In this document: positions 35,738 through 44,402 of the stretch, one piece after another
Layout of the letters: the number at the start of each line of letters is the position of its first letter
Numbering within the stretch: the first letter of the stretch is position 1
Source of the DNA: JAFGPL01 sp963781805
GTDB lineage: Bacteria; Bacteroidota; Bacteroidia; Bacteroidales; UBA10428
Assembly (NCBI GenBank): GCA_963781805.1
Contig: CAWAHF010000004.1
Span: forward strand, 5,394,001 to 5,458,000
Length of the DNA stretch: 64,000 bases
Reading direction: 5' to 3'
The notes under the pieces: model-generated
The model's input: the letters and a program-made list of their open reading frames with translations, nothing else
What the model was told of the DNA's origin: nothing
Databases searched by the model: none
Translations under genes and position numbers: made by a program

Positions 35738-36285
35738 GACATGGTAGTATTTAAAATTTCTTTCACTTTTTGTTTTGCTCTTGAAAATTGTGATTTCGAT
35801 GTAGATTCTGTAATACCCATAATCTGGGCGATTTCAGCATGGTCATAACCTTCGAGGAGGTAAAGTGAGAAAATTACCCTGTATCCTTCAGGTAACATCT
35901 CCATAGCTTTCATAACATTTTTTACCTTCATTTGTGTAGGTTCAATATCATCCTCTTCATTACCGGGATTATTTTCGGGTAGGTTATCAGTAAGTACCAA
36001 ATTTGCTTTTCTTCTTTTCAATTCATTGATGCATCTGTTAACTACTATTCTTTTTATCCATGCACCAAACGACGATTCATATCTGAAAGAATCAAGCCTG
36101 GTAAATGCTTCGGTAAATGATTCCTGCAACATATCTTCGGCCTCCTCCCTGTTGTTCATCATTCTGCAACTGATATTAAACATTGCTTTGGCATATAGTT
36201 GATAAAGCTGATACTGCGCCCTGGAATTCCCGGCTTTACTCAACTCAATAATCTCTTTATGTATATCCTGATAAACTGTTGCCAA
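35734..36285 (-). CDS. RNA polymerase ECF-type sigma factor (second module)
   Basis: ECF sigma factor with region 2 in RAQYQLYQLYAKAMFNISCR, EEAEDMLQESFTEAFTRL and FGAWIKRIVVNRCINELKRR, and region 4 in MLPEGYRVIFSLYLLEGYDH plus the helix-turn-helix IAQIMGITESTSKSQFSRAK. No ATG precedes the family sequence. I chose the TTG at 36285 (183 residues); an earlier TTG at 36354 would add 23 atypical residues. The stop overlaps the anti-sigma start (ATGA). Expected to control the envelope genes downstream at 31955-35190. Confidence 0.9.
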   Translation of the reverse strand: MATVYQDIHKEIIELSKAGNSRAQYQLYQLYAKAMFNISCRMMNNREEAEDMLQESFTEAFTRLDSFRYESSFGAWIKRIVVNRCINELKRRKANLVLTDNLPENNPGNEEDDIEPTQMKVKNVMKAMEMLPEGYRVIFSLYLLEGYDHAEIAQIMGITESTSKSQFSRAKQKVKEILNTTMS

Positions 36286-36556
36286 AGTCGACGTATAAAA
36301 TGCAATTAGTAAACCATAAATATCGTAAATCAAATTTACTAACCCTAATGACAAATTATTAATTGAAAGGTTGCATACTAAATCCGAAAGATATTTTATA
36401 AACTAACTAATAGAATATTAATATGTTGGATTTAATAAAAATAATGGATCACCTGTCAGATTAAATCTGGTTAGCGAAAGATCCCGGAAAAGTTATTGGT
36501 ATCTGGAGTGAGGTACAAATTACATGTGAAAATTTTATATAACCGGAGTATTCATT

Positions 36557-36937
36557 TTAATAATTCATTATCCAGTTTTCTGCTGCTTCCATCGTTGAAA
36601 AAATCACCTGGGAATAATTTTTTATTTCAAGTCTGTTTCTGAGTACCATTGACAGGGCGGTTTCTTTTGGATTTTTATGTATTACAGCTGCCTTTATCCA
36701 GGTGTATTTCCGGCATAACTCTTCTAAAGGTTTATCTGTTGCTTTGGAATCTTCGGCTTTGAAATTATATATTGCTCCCCGGGCATCGGTGATCATTTTT
36801 AAATACTTTTCGGGAGCCTTGTCGGGTGTAATACTTGTAATCCATTGATTTAGATCTTCAATGGAGGTGATGCCAGATATGGTTACAAACAGAATCTTTC
36901 GGGTTGAATCAAAAAAGTCCTTTATCACAAACGTCAT
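36557..36937 (-). CDS. STAS/SpoIIAA-like small protein
   Basis: 126 residues, no signal peptide. The pattern, FDSTRKILFVTISGITSIED near the start, YLKMITDARGAIYNF in the middle and a helical end (SQVIFSTMEAAENWIMN), fits the STAS/SpoIIAA-like fold found in many small Bacteroidota proteins. No conserved phosphorylatable Ser is evident, so an anti-anti-sigma role is not supported. It has a good -7 box on the minus strand at 36961-36954. Function unknown. Confidence 0.65.
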   Translation of the reverse strand: MTFVIKDFFDSTRKILFVTISGITSIEDLNQWITSITPDKAPEKYLKMITDARGAIYNFKAEDSKATDKPLEELCRKYTWIKAAVIHKNPKETALSMVLRNRLEIKNYSQVIFSTMEAAENWIMNY

Positions 36938-36953
36938 AAATTAATTTAACGGG

Positions 36954-36961
36954 CAAATATA
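36954..36961 (-). promoter_or_regulatory. -7 promoter element of the STAS-like gene
   Basis: TATATTTG on the minus strand matches TAnnTTTG. A start near 36948 gives a leader of about 10 nt. No convincing -33 box is visible. Confidence 0.4.
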
Positions 36962-37062
36962 GAAAAGGAGGTTCAAACTGGGTTTAAATCTGAAATAAAA
37001 ATTCGTTAAATTTTATTAAAAACATACTTGGTATGTTAAATTGCCAATAATTGTAGACAAAC

Positions 37063-37082
37063 ATTTTGTACACATACAAAAT
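37063..37082. repeat. Small inverted repeat
   Basis: ATTTTGTA / TACAAAAT perfect 8-bp arms around CACA, located between the two palindromic ATACTTGGTAT copies. Could be a hairpin or protein-binding site. Confidence 0.4.
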
Positions 37083-37285
37083 TCAACAATTGATGTAAAA
37101 AAAATTTTGGTTGTGATTAAAAGGGATAGAGAATATTGTCCTGAATGATAGTGTTCTTCCAACAGGATAAATACTTGGTATATCTTTGTAATATATTCAA
37201 TTCTGTTGGTTTTTGGCAATAAGATAAATCATCTAATAATTAAATGCCGGTTGAAAGACACTGAATATAATAAACAATGATTTTA

Positions 37286-37316
37286 TTTGATAAGAAGAAA
37301 AAAGTTAATACTTTTG
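37286..37316 (+). promoter_or_regulatory. Bacteroidota sigma-A promoter for rpsF-rpsR-rplI
   Basis: TTTG (37286-37289), a spacer of exactly 19 nt and TACTTTTG (37309-37316): a perfect TTTG-N19-TAnnTTTG. The start near 37322 leaves about 37 nt of leader before rpsF. Confidence 0.78.
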
Positions 37317-37358
37317 CGTTCCAAAATTAAATGAATATTTAACTAATTAATTATCATG

Positions 37359-37712
37359 ATGAATCAATACGAAACCGTTTTCATTACAACTCCCGTTTTG
37401 TCTGAGAACCAGATGAAGGAAGCGGTTGAAAAATTCAAAAAAGTAATCACCGATAATGGTGGTGAAATGCTTAATGAAGAGAACTGGGGATTGAGAAAGC
37501 TAGCTTACCCCATACAAAAAAAGTCAACAGGGTTTTATTATCTGATTGAGTTCAAGGGCCCAAGCAATCTTATTCAAACGTTGGAACTAGACTACCGGCG
37601 TGATGAACGGATTATTCGGTTTCTTACGGTGAAACTGGATAAATATGCTGTTGAATACAGCGCTAAGAGAAAAAACAAAGTTGTAAACGAAGAAACTGTA
37701 AAGGAGGGTTAA
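37359..37712 (+). CDS. rpsF: 30S ribosomal protein S6 (bS6)
   Basis: 117 residues from the second of two tandem ATGs (37356 and 37359). The family start MNQYETVFITTPVLSENQMK suits the second. RNA-binding and S18-contacting stretches NEENWGLRKLAYPIQKKSTG and FYYLIEFKGP are present, and the C-terminal tail is basic. bS6 binds 16S rRNA with bS18 in the platform of the small subunit; in Bacteroidota bS6, bS18 and bS21 also mask the anti-Shine-Dalgarno tail. First gene of the bS6-bS18-bL9 operon. Confidence 0.97.
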   Translation: MNQYETVFITTPVLSENQMKEAVEKFKKVITDNGGEMLNEENWGLRKLAYPIQKKSTGFYYLIEFKGPSNLIQTLELDYRRDERIIRFLTVKLDKYAVEYSAKRKNKVVNEETVKEG

Positions 37713-37715
37713 GTT

Positions 37716-37985
37716 ATGGCACAGAATCAGAATGAAATAAGATATTTAACTCCACCAACAGTTGAAATCAAAAAGAAAAAATTCTGTAGATTCAGAAAAA
37801 GCAGAATTAAATATGTAGATTTTAAAGATCCTGAATTTTTGAAAAAGTTCCTGAATGAACAGGGTAAAATTCTTCCAAGACGTGTAACCGGAACCTCGCT
37901 TAAATTTCAACGCAAGGTTGCTACGGCTGTTAAACGTGCACGTCATATTGCTATGTTACCATATGTTACTGACTTATTGAAATAA
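37716..37985 (+). CDS. rpsR: 30S ribosomal protein S18 (bS18)
   Basis: 89 residues. KFCRFRKSRIKYVDFKDPEF near the N terminus, then LLKKFL-type helix and the highly conserved basic C-terminal block ILPRRVTGTSLKFQRKVATA followed by VKRARHIAMLPYV. It lies 3 nt after rpsF and 16 nt before rplI. Dimerises with bS6 on the small-subunit platform. Confidence 0.97.
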   Translation: MAQNQNEIRYLTPPTVEIKKKKFCRFRKSRIKYVDFKDPEFLKKFLNEQGKILPRRVTGTSLKFQRKVATAVKRARHIAMLPYVTDLLK

Positions 37986-38001
37986 ACCGGAGGAACGAAT
38001 A

Positions 38002-38448
38002 ATGGAAATCATACTTAAACAGGATATCCCAAATCTGGGATACAAAGATGAAATTGTGAAGGTTAAAAACGGATATGCACTTAATTTTCTCATCCCTAAA
38101 GGAATGGCTATAAATGCATCTTCATCTGCAAAAAAAATTCATGCTGAAATCATTAGACAAAGAGCACATAAAGAGGCCAAATTAAAAGATGTTGCACTGG
38201 AAGTTGCCGAAAAACTGAAAGAAGTTTCCCTGATAATTGGAGCCAAAACCAGTTCGAAGGGTAAAATTTTCGGTTCTGTAAATACTATTCAGGTAGCTGA
38301 AGCATTAAATTCTAAAGGATTTGATATCGATCGCAAAAATATTACTTTCAGGGAAGAAATCATTAAAGAGGTAGGTAAATATACAGCAAAGATTAAACTT
38401 CACAGGGAGGTAATCGTTGAAATACCCTTTGAAATCATATCAGAATAA
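38002..38448 (+). CDS. rplI: 50S ribosomal protein L9 (bL9)
   Basis: 148 residues. The N-terminal domain has the signature MEIILKQDIPNLGYKDEIVK and VKNGYALNFLIPKGMA, followed by the long connecting helix (AEIIRQRAHKEAKLKDVALE) and the C-terminal domain with GSVNTIQVAEALNSKGF and a final VEIPFEII. L9 reaches out of the L1 stalk region of the large subunit. Last gene of the ribosomal operon; a hairpin follows. Confidence 0.97.
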   Translation: MEIILKQDIPNLGYKDEIVKVKNGYALNFLIPKGMAINASSSAKKIHAEIIRQRAHKEAKLKDVALEVAEKLKEVSLIIGAKTSSKGKIFGSVNTIQVAEALNSKGFDIDRKNITFREEIIKEVGKYTAKIKLHREVIVEIPFEIISE

Positions 38449-38463
38449 AAGTAATTTATACAT

Positions 38464-38494
38464 AAAAAATGCTCCATAACAAAGGGGCATTTTT
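38464..38494 (+). terminator. Terminator between rplI and ridA
   Basis: Stem AAAAAATGCTCC / GGGGCATTTTT with one G-U pair and an 8-nt loop, ending in TTTTT on the plus strand and in T6 on the minus strand. It can serve both converging genes. Confidence 0.78.
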
Positions 38495-38870
38495 ATTTTA
38501 CAGCTACCGCTTCAATTTCAATTAACACATCTTTTGGTAATCTGCCAACCTCGAATGCAGCACGGGCTGGTTGATTTTCTTTGAAGTAACTTCCGTAAAT
38601 TTCATTCATCGATTGAAAATCGTTCAGGTTTTGAAGCATACAGGTACATTTTACAACATTGCTAAAATTGTATCCTGATGCTTCCAATATGGCAGCGATA
38701 TTCTTCATCACCTGGCTTGTCTGCTCCTCAATTCCTCCCGTTACAATTTTATTATCTGATGGATTGATGGGTATCTGGCCGCTAATATATAAAATTCCTT
38801 TAATTTCAACTGCCTGGCTGTAAGGTCCGATTGCCGCGGGTGCTTTGGGAGTGTTTATTATTTTTTTCAT
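38493..38870 (-). CDS. ridA: RidA family enamine/imine deaminase
   Basis: 125 residues from the ATG at 38870; an upstream extension of 23 residues is unlike the family. RidA proteins hydrolyse reactive 2-aminoacrylate and related enamines. Family motifs: NTPKAPAAIGPYSQAVEIKG, LYISGQIPINP, IEEQTSQVMKNIAAILEASG and the C-terminal catalytic-site stretch ARAAFEVGRLPKDVLIEIEA, with the conserved Arg that binds the carboxylate. It converges on rplI and follows lptD by 70 nt. Confidence 0.93.
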   Translation of the reverse strand: MKKIINTPKAPAAIGPYSQAVEIKGILYISGQIPINPSDNKIVTGGIEEQTSQVMKNIAAILEASGYNFSNVVKCTCMLQNLNDFQSMNEIYGSYFKENQPARAAFEVGRLPKDVLIEIEAVAVK

Positions 38871-38940
38871 TGTAAAAGGTTTTAAGTGTAGAATCTGACA
38901 AAATGAACTATGTTGTTTGCATTTCCGGGTTTGATTCAAA

Positions 38941-41568
38941 TCAGTAATTGTCGTACCAGCTCTTTCTCTTGTCCCATTTCAAATCTCTGAGAATGGCAGA
39001 GTTTGCATTAATAGAAAATGAATAAAATTTACGTGGTCCAAAGGGTACCGCACTGATTTGCATGGTCCAGCAATGTAAGTCACGTGAAATATTCAGATTA
39101 GTTGTTGAAACTTGTTTGTGAACAAAATCATACCCGGTGTTCCCTCCGATTTTCCATTTTTTGGTCAGGCTCAAATCGCCCGAAATACGAATGGTATGGT
39201 CAATACTTTTTACTGAACCTTGTTTGTTGTAATTCCAACTATACTGGATGTTCAAAGACCACGGAATACTAAAATCGACATAATCGTTGAATAAATCCGC
39301 TTCGTCATTATAGGTTGTAGGCTCTCCTTCCTTGGCTACCGCTGTTCCTCCTTGTGTACCGGTTTTCTTTCCGGCATTTGACTGCAATGTTGTGCCAACG
39401 CTAAAGTTTAATCTGGTAAGTCTTAATAGTTTATGTGTTTCGTTAAAATAAAATCTGTTGTACTTTGTTCCTTTTTCATTTATTGAATAGGGACTAAAAT
39501 TACCCCCGAATTGTAAACTAACTTTATTGTTAAATAATCGGGTTGAACCATTCATCGAGATATCACTCCATCGAAGAGTATCAATAAATGGATTATACGA
39601 ACTGCTGAAATTAAGATTATCAAGTATGGATACTTTTTTAGGCTGGCCTGTTGTGTCGTTCTTCGATAGCACTTTCATTTCAAGATTATTGCTAAGCCCC
39701 AGAGAGATCGCGCCTACGCTTCCTCTTGCTACAGGTGTAATATACAGATTTCCGTCAAAAATAGAATATGTCTGACTTGTGACTTTATTCAGACTTCTCG
39801 GATAAGTTACAGTCCGGTAATAATTTGGCATGAATTTATTCAAATCGGGTGAGAAGCTAAATCCTGCCGATGGAGTCATAACATGCCTTATAGCCCTGAT
39901 ATATGAATTAGGTCTTGTGGATTGAAAAACACCGTAAATTTTAGGACTGGCAGAAATGCTAATCGCCGGTGTAATTGCATGTGCATATCTTAATCCGAAA
40001 GTAGTATCTGTTTTAACCAATGTATCGGGTCTGCCGGTAAAAAGTATGGAATTATCATAACTTTTAATAATACTTCTGGTATAGACTACACCTTTATAGC
40101 TTAAGCTGGGTGTAATATTGATATACTTAAGCAATCTGATATTTGACATTGAGATGGGGATAGTATGAGAAAACCCATTCTGCATTTTTCTGAAATCCAG
40201 ATGTTTAAAAAATGTAGAATCCGTAGTGGATATTTTATTCTGCAATCCTGCATTATAACTTAATTGTATGTTTTCGAACCATTTTGGCTTCCCCTGCATG
40301 TGTTTGGATCTGAACGGGTAAAAGCGGTTCACATTGAAGGAAACGTTGGGCAGGGTCATAGTGACTTTATGAGTTCTGAGGTCATGGTAATGATTAAGCG
40401 TTGCATTCAACGCAAACATCGATCCCCATCGTTTGCTGTATTGAATGCTCGAACTCTGATTATTGCTGAGGTATGTCGTCTGGTCGTAACTGTAATTTTT
40501 ATTATAGTTTGCAGAAGAAATCCTTACATTGGCGCTGAATGTCCTGGTCGGATTCGCTTTTGGAGATTGTGCGTGGTGCCAGTTGATGGAATAATCATTA
40601 TACGGCCTAAAAGTAAAATCGTCCTTTACCCGGTTAAAATATAATCGTCCGTCAAAACTACCCGTAAAATGATATTTCCAGTTATAGGTTGATTTGGCAT
40701 TAAATCCTATGGTTCCACGGGTGTAGTAGTCGCATTGCAGCACAAAGTCAAAATACTCGCTTACGGGAATGTAAATACCTCCCTGTTTCAAAAATAAACC
40801 TCTTGCCTGTTCTTCTCCATAAGATGGAATGAGTATACCTGCAGACCTTCTTTTTGAGTTTGGAAAAAAACCAAACGGCAGCATTATAGGTAATGGAATG
40901 TCCTCAATTACAAGGTAAGCCGGACCGCTTACAATTTTATCATCGGGTATGGCTATGGCTTTGGTAAGACCAATATAAAAATGGGGATGAGCTGCATCAC
41001 AGGTGGTATATCTGCCGTTTTTAATATCAATGTTGCCGTTCGATTGCCTTTTAGTAATCTCGCTGTGCAGATATCCATCTCCCTGCTGCGTGACAATGTT
41101 TTTAATCATTCCCTTCTTCGACTTAAAATTGTAGTTAATGGTATCGGATTCAAATGTTTCATCACCTTGCTTGAAAACTGGTTTTCCAATCGGCTCTCCG
41201 ACAGAATCTTTTATACTTGTCGCCTTTACTTCATTATTGGCCATATCAAAGGCCATATAATCAGCAGTTAATTCAATATTTTCATAATTTACTTTTGCTT
41301 CACCATACAGAAAAAGTTTACGATCTGTAATTGAAGTTATCATGGAATCTTTGGCTGAGTACTTAACCTGAGATTCTATAGCTTGTTTCTTTTTATGAGG
41401 TTGAAGAGTGCTATCTGCCTCGGTAGATTTAATAAGATTTAAACTATCAGGTGCTAGTAAAATGTTTGTTGTATCTTTTTGCAAATCAACGTCCTGAGAG
41501 TTTGCAGATATACAAATCCCTAATGTGGTACCACATACTATTTGAAAAATTAATAATCTAAAAAACAA
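38941..41568 (-). CDS. lptD: LPS-assembly protein LptD/OstA-like outer-membrane protein
   Basis: About 875 residues. An N-terminal OstA/LptA-like beta-jellyroll (YGEAKVNYENIELTADYMAF, KGMIKNIVTQQGDGYLHSE) is followed by a very long LptD barrel (DIPLPIMLPFGFFPNSKRRS, GILIPSYGEEQARGLFLKQG) to the end. The highest-confidence start is uncertain. The frame has no ATG before the signal-peptide-like FFRLLIFQIVCGTTLGICIS except one at 41787 that lies inside the divergent amidase gene. I chose the TTG at 41568. LptD inserts lipopolysaccharide into the outer leaflet with LptE. Confidence 0.85.
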   Translation of the reverse strand: MFFRLLIFQIVCGTTLGICISANSQDVDLQKDTTNILLAPDSLNLIKSTEADSTLQPHKKKQAIESQVKYSAKDSMITSITDRKLFLYGEAKVNYENIELTADYMAFDMANNEVKATSIKDSVGEPIGKPVFKQGDETFESDTINYNFKSKKGMIKNIVTQQGDGYLHSEITKRQSNGNIDIKNGRYTTCDAAHPHFYIGLTKAIAIPDDKIVSGPAYLVIEDIPLPIMLPFGFFPNSKRRSAGILIPSYGEEQARGLFLKQGGIYIPVSEYFDFVLQCDYYTRGTIGFNAKSTYNWKYHFTGSFDGRLYFNRVKDDFTFRPYNDYSINWHHAQSPKANPTRTFSANVRISSANYNKNYSYDQTTYLSNNQSSSIQYSKRWGSMFALNATLNHYHDLRTHKVTMTLPNVSFNVNRFYPFRSKHMQGKPKWFENIQLSYNAGLQNKISTTDSTFFKHLDFRKMQNGFSHTIPISMSNIRLLKYINITPSLSYKGVVYTRSIIKSYDNSILFTGRPDTLVKTDTTFGLRYAHAITPAISISASPKIYGVFQSTRPNSYIRAIRHVMTPSAGFSFSPDLNKFMPNYYRTVTYPRSLNKVTSQTYSIFDGNLYITPVARGSVGAISLGLSNNLEMKVLSKNDTTGQPKKVSILDNLNFSSSYNPFIDTLRWSDISMNGSTRLFNNKVSLQFGGNFSPYSINEKGTKYNRFYFNETHKLLRLTRLNFSVGTTLQSNAGKKTGTQGGTAVAKEGEPTTYNDEADLFNDYVDFSIPWSLNIQYSWNYNKQGSVKSIDHTIRISGDLSLTKKWKIGGNTGYDFVHKQVSTTNLNISRDLHCWTMQISAVPFGPRKFYSFSINANSAILRDLKWDKRKSWYDNY

Positions 41569-41640
41569 TTTAAATACTATTTTTGTAGCGAAAAAATATT
41601 CCAAGAAAGCTGCAAAACTAATAAAATAACGTGATTCTAA

Positions 41641-42897
41641 ATGTATAAAAAATATATAAGTAAATCTGTAATAGAACGAAAATTGTGTCTGATTCTTATA
41701 TATACATTCTTTTTTATTTCGCTCCAGACACAACAGGCTGCCAGTCCTGATTATCATCTTAAAACGGTTGTTATTGATCCCGGCCATGGAGGTAAAGATC
41801 CGGGTTCATTGGGAACCCTTACCTGTGAAAAAGATGTAGTGCTCGCTATTGCCCTGAAACTAGGACATTATATCGAAACCAAATTGAATGATGTTAAAGT
41901 TATATATACCCGTAAAACGGATGAATTTGTACCTTTATACAAACGTGCGGAAATAGCTAACAGTAACAAAGCTGATTTATATATTTCCATTCATGCAAAC
42001 GGTTTATCTTCGCAAGAAGCTAAAGGAACAGAGACACTGGTTTTGGGATTGCACAGGGCAGAAGAAAATTTTGAAGTTGCAAAGCGGGAAAACTCGGTTA
42101 TTCAACTTGAAGATGATTATACTACAAGATATGAAGGTTTTAATCCCGATTCCCCCGAATCGTATATTATGCTTACGTTAATGCAAAGTGTTTATTTTGA
42201 TCATAGCATTATATTTGCAAAAGATATACAGGATCAATTTCGTGAAAGAGTAAGACGAATAGACCGGGGGGTAAAACAACAGGGATTGCTCGTACTTGCC
42301 CAAACTTCTATGCCAGGAGTGCTGGTAGAAACAGGTTTTGTCACCAATCCGGATGAAGAGAAATTTCTGATGTCAGAAGAGGGTCAGGATTATATTGCAT
42401 CTGCTATATTCAGAGCATTTCGGGAATATAAACAATTTATCGAATCGAGAAGTATCTTAAATATTTCCGATAAGTCAGATTCCTCCGATTTAGATCAGCT
42501 ATCCTTTCAGCAGGATAATACGGCTGATAGCGATCTTTTAGTGAATTCAGATTCTGTTCAGGAGACTTTTGATAGTTCCAGCTCATCAGGAAAAAAGGAA
42601 AATAGCTCTAAACAGAATTTTTCCGATGATATCGAATTCAAGGTACAGATCGCCGTCTCAGGGAAACCCATTCCACTTAATTCTGAATTCTTCAAGGATA
42701 TAAACGATGTTTCTGAATTTAAGGAACATAACTATTATAAATATGCAGTAGGCAGTAAAAAAACCTACAATGAGATTGTTGAATATAGCAAATGGGTTAA
42801 AAATAAATTTCCTGACGCATTTGTCATCGCCTTAAAGAAAGGTAAAATAATTTCGATGGAGCAAGCTTTAAAAGAAACTGTTATTAAAAACAACTAA
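41641..42897 (+). CDS. N-acetylmuramoyl-L-alanine amidase with SPOR-like C terminus
   Basis: 418 residues. A signal peptide (FFISLQTQQAA) precedes an Amidase_3 zinc domain: VVIDPGHGGKDPGSLG with the first zinc His, the following Glu in the CEKDVVLAIALKLG helix, DLYISIHANGLSS and the catalytic Glu in GVLVETGFVTNPDEEKFL. An acidic Ser/Asp-rich linker follows, then a SPOR-like domain (FKVQIAVSGKPIPLNSEFFK, KYAVGSKKTYNEIVEY) that would direct it to septal glycan. It cleaves stem peptides from muramic acid. It is followed by mlaD after 10 nt. Confidence 0.92.
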   Translation: MYKKYISKSVIERKLCLILIYTFFFISLQTQQAASPDYHLKTVVIDPGHGGKDPGSLGTLTCEKDVVLAIALKLGHYIETKLNDVKVIYTRKTDEFVPLYKRAEIANSNKADLYISIHANGLSSQEAKGTETLVLGLHRAEENFEVAKRENSVIQLEDDYTTRYEGFNPDSPESYIMLTLMQSVYFDHSIIFAKDIQDQFRERVRRIDRGVKQQGLLVLAQTSMPGVLVETGFVTNPDEEKFLMSEEGQDYIASAIFRAFREYKQFIESRSILNISDKSDSSDLDQLSFQQDNTADSDLLVNSDSVQETFDSSSSSGKKENSSKQNFSDDIEFKVQIAVSGKPIPLNSEFFKDINDVSEFKEHNYYKYAVGSKKTYNEIVEYSKWVKNKFPDAFVIALKKGKIISMEQALKETVIKNN

Positions 42898-42907
42898 ACT
42901 TTTCATT

Positions 42908-43846
42908 ATGAAACTATCACGGGAATTAAAAATTGGAATAGTGGCCCTCATTGCAATTGCCTTTCTTATCTGGGGCGTTAATTTTCTGAAAGGAATTAAT
43001 GTATTCAAATCTTCGGATGATTATTATTCTACCTATGATAATATAGATGGTTTAATAGAATCGGGTATTGTTTATCTGAGGGGGTATAAGATTGGTAACG
43101 TTAGCGCCATAAACTTTGATTCAAAGGGCAATGGCGAAATTATTGTTAAATATTCGATAAAGGAAAATATCAATATTCCAAAAAATTCAATCTTCGAAAT
43201 TTATGGTTCCAGCTTGGTTTCCGGAATTAAGGATATACGCTTGTTGTTGGCAGTTAATGATACCATCTATCATTCGGGAGATACTGTACCGGGTCGGTTA
43301 GACAATGGGTTAGCTTCCATAATCAATCCTGTTAAGGAACAGGCACAAATAACCATTTCCAAAATAGATACCATACTATCATCTCTTTCTATTTTGCTAA
43401 ATGAAGAAAATCTTGCGGAATTTCATAAAACACTAAATCATGTGGACAATATTACTGCATCACTCGATAAATCGCTTGCTTCGGGTGGCTCTTTAAAGAT
43501 GAGTTTTGAAAATATGGCATCTATTACCGATAATCTGAAAAAAAGTAATGCGGAATTAAAAAATATGTTGGCAAATTTATCAAGTGTTTCTGATTCCCTT
43601 GCCAAGTCGAAAATTAAATCAACCATTGAGAATGCCAACTCTACACTTGCACGTACATCACAAATATTTGAAAAGGTTGATAGTGGAGAAGGAACGTTGG
43701 GTCTTCTGGTTAATAACGATTCACTTTATAATAATCTAAGAGATGTTTCTGCAAGTCTGGATTTATTACTTAACGATCTGCGTGAACATCCCAAAAAATA
43801 TGTTCACTTTTCGTTGTTCGGTAAAAAAGAAAAGAGCTCAAAATAG
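42908..43846 (+). CDS. MlaD family (MCE-domain) protein
   Basis: 312 residues. One N-terminal membrane helix (LKIGIVALIAIAFLIWGVNF) is followed by an MCE domain: STYDNIDGLIESGIVYLRGY, KIGNVSAINFDSKGNGEIIV and KYSIKENINIPKNSIFEIYG with SSLVSGIKDIRLLL. A C-terminal alpha-helical region (LSILLNEENLAEFHKTLNHV) is rich in Ser, Asn and Leu. MCE proteins form ring-shaped lipid carriers between inner and outer membrane together with MlaE/MlaF-type transporters, not seen here. Located between the amidase and dnaA. Confidence 0.9.
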   Translation: MKLSRELKIGIVALIAIAFLIWGVNFLKGINVFKSSDDYYSTYDNIDGLIESGIVYLRGYKIGNVSAINFDSKGNGEIIVKYSIKENINIPKNSIFEIYGSSLVSGIKDIRLLLAVNDTIYHSGDTVPGRLDNGLASIINPVKEQAQITISKIDTILSSLSILLNEENLAEFHKTLNHVDNITASLDKSLASGGSLKMSFENMASITDNLKKSNAELKNMLANLSSVSDSLAKSKIKSTIENANSTLARTSQIFEKVDSGEGTLGLLVNNDSLYNNLRDVSASLDLLLNDLREHPKKYVHFSLFGKKEKSSK

Positions 43847-44402
43847 TTTTTACCTGCTATTTTAATAATAGACCATCTATTTATTGAATTATTTCTGGAT
43901 TTCAGGTATTCACCAGCAGGCTAAATGAATAAGCTGGATGGAAATTCTGTTTTTCGGACAAAACTAATTGTTATTGTTCATAACGGAATATAAATAGTCA
44001 CTTCTAACCGTAAACAAGTAGGATTGTTTGCAATTATTTGCCCTATTTTAATTATCTTTTCAGTTTATAAGTTATTAACAATTGTAAAAAACGGCAAAAA
44101 ATTATTATTTAGAATAAATTTAAATTATTATATAAGGTCTTTGATTAAACTTTGCTTTAATTAAAATTGAATAAACCGTTAATTAACAATTTTTTAAGAT
44201 TGAATTTAATTAAAACACTAAAAATAAACAACTTAGAAATATTTTGTTTTTTTGACGAATTTAATTTTCTGAGAATAAAACCAATAAAAGTTTATGGTAA
44301 AAGTCAAGAGAAAATTAATTTTTTTTTTAATTTTTTTTTCACAATCTTGCTTAACGATATAAAATTAACCTACTTAGTTAAACACCTAAGGCATATAAAA
44401 TT
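43847..44402. other. AT-rich gap upstream of dnaA
   Basis: 556 nt without a believable gene. A nominal ORF at 44167-44436 is AT-driven and overlaps dnaA. The region contains degenerate DnaA-box-like words (TTATGAACA on the minus strand at 43975-43983, TTATTAACA at 44072-44080) and several poly-A/T tracts near 44316-44340. It may hold the dnaA promoter and leader; an origin cannot be claimed from this. Confidence 0.4.

Larger units (their letters stand above)
36938..37355. other. Regulatory intergenic region before rpsF
   Basis: 418 nt without a credible gene; an apparent 67-residue minus ORF at 37016-37219 has no family features. It holds the promoter at 37286-37316, a second -7-like box TATCTTTG at 37181-37188, two copies of the palindrome ATACTTGGTAT (37024-37034 and 37171-37181) and a hairpin-forming repeat at 37063-37082. 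Confidence 0.55.

Noticed and set aside
37016..37219. 67-residue minus-strand ORF upstream of rpsF
   Set aside because: No family features or signal peptide. It lies over promoter and palindromic elements and has random-looking composition.
43847..44402. oriC directly before dnaA
   Set aside because: Only degenerate DnaA-box-like words, no cluster of TTATCCACA. Not listed as an origin.
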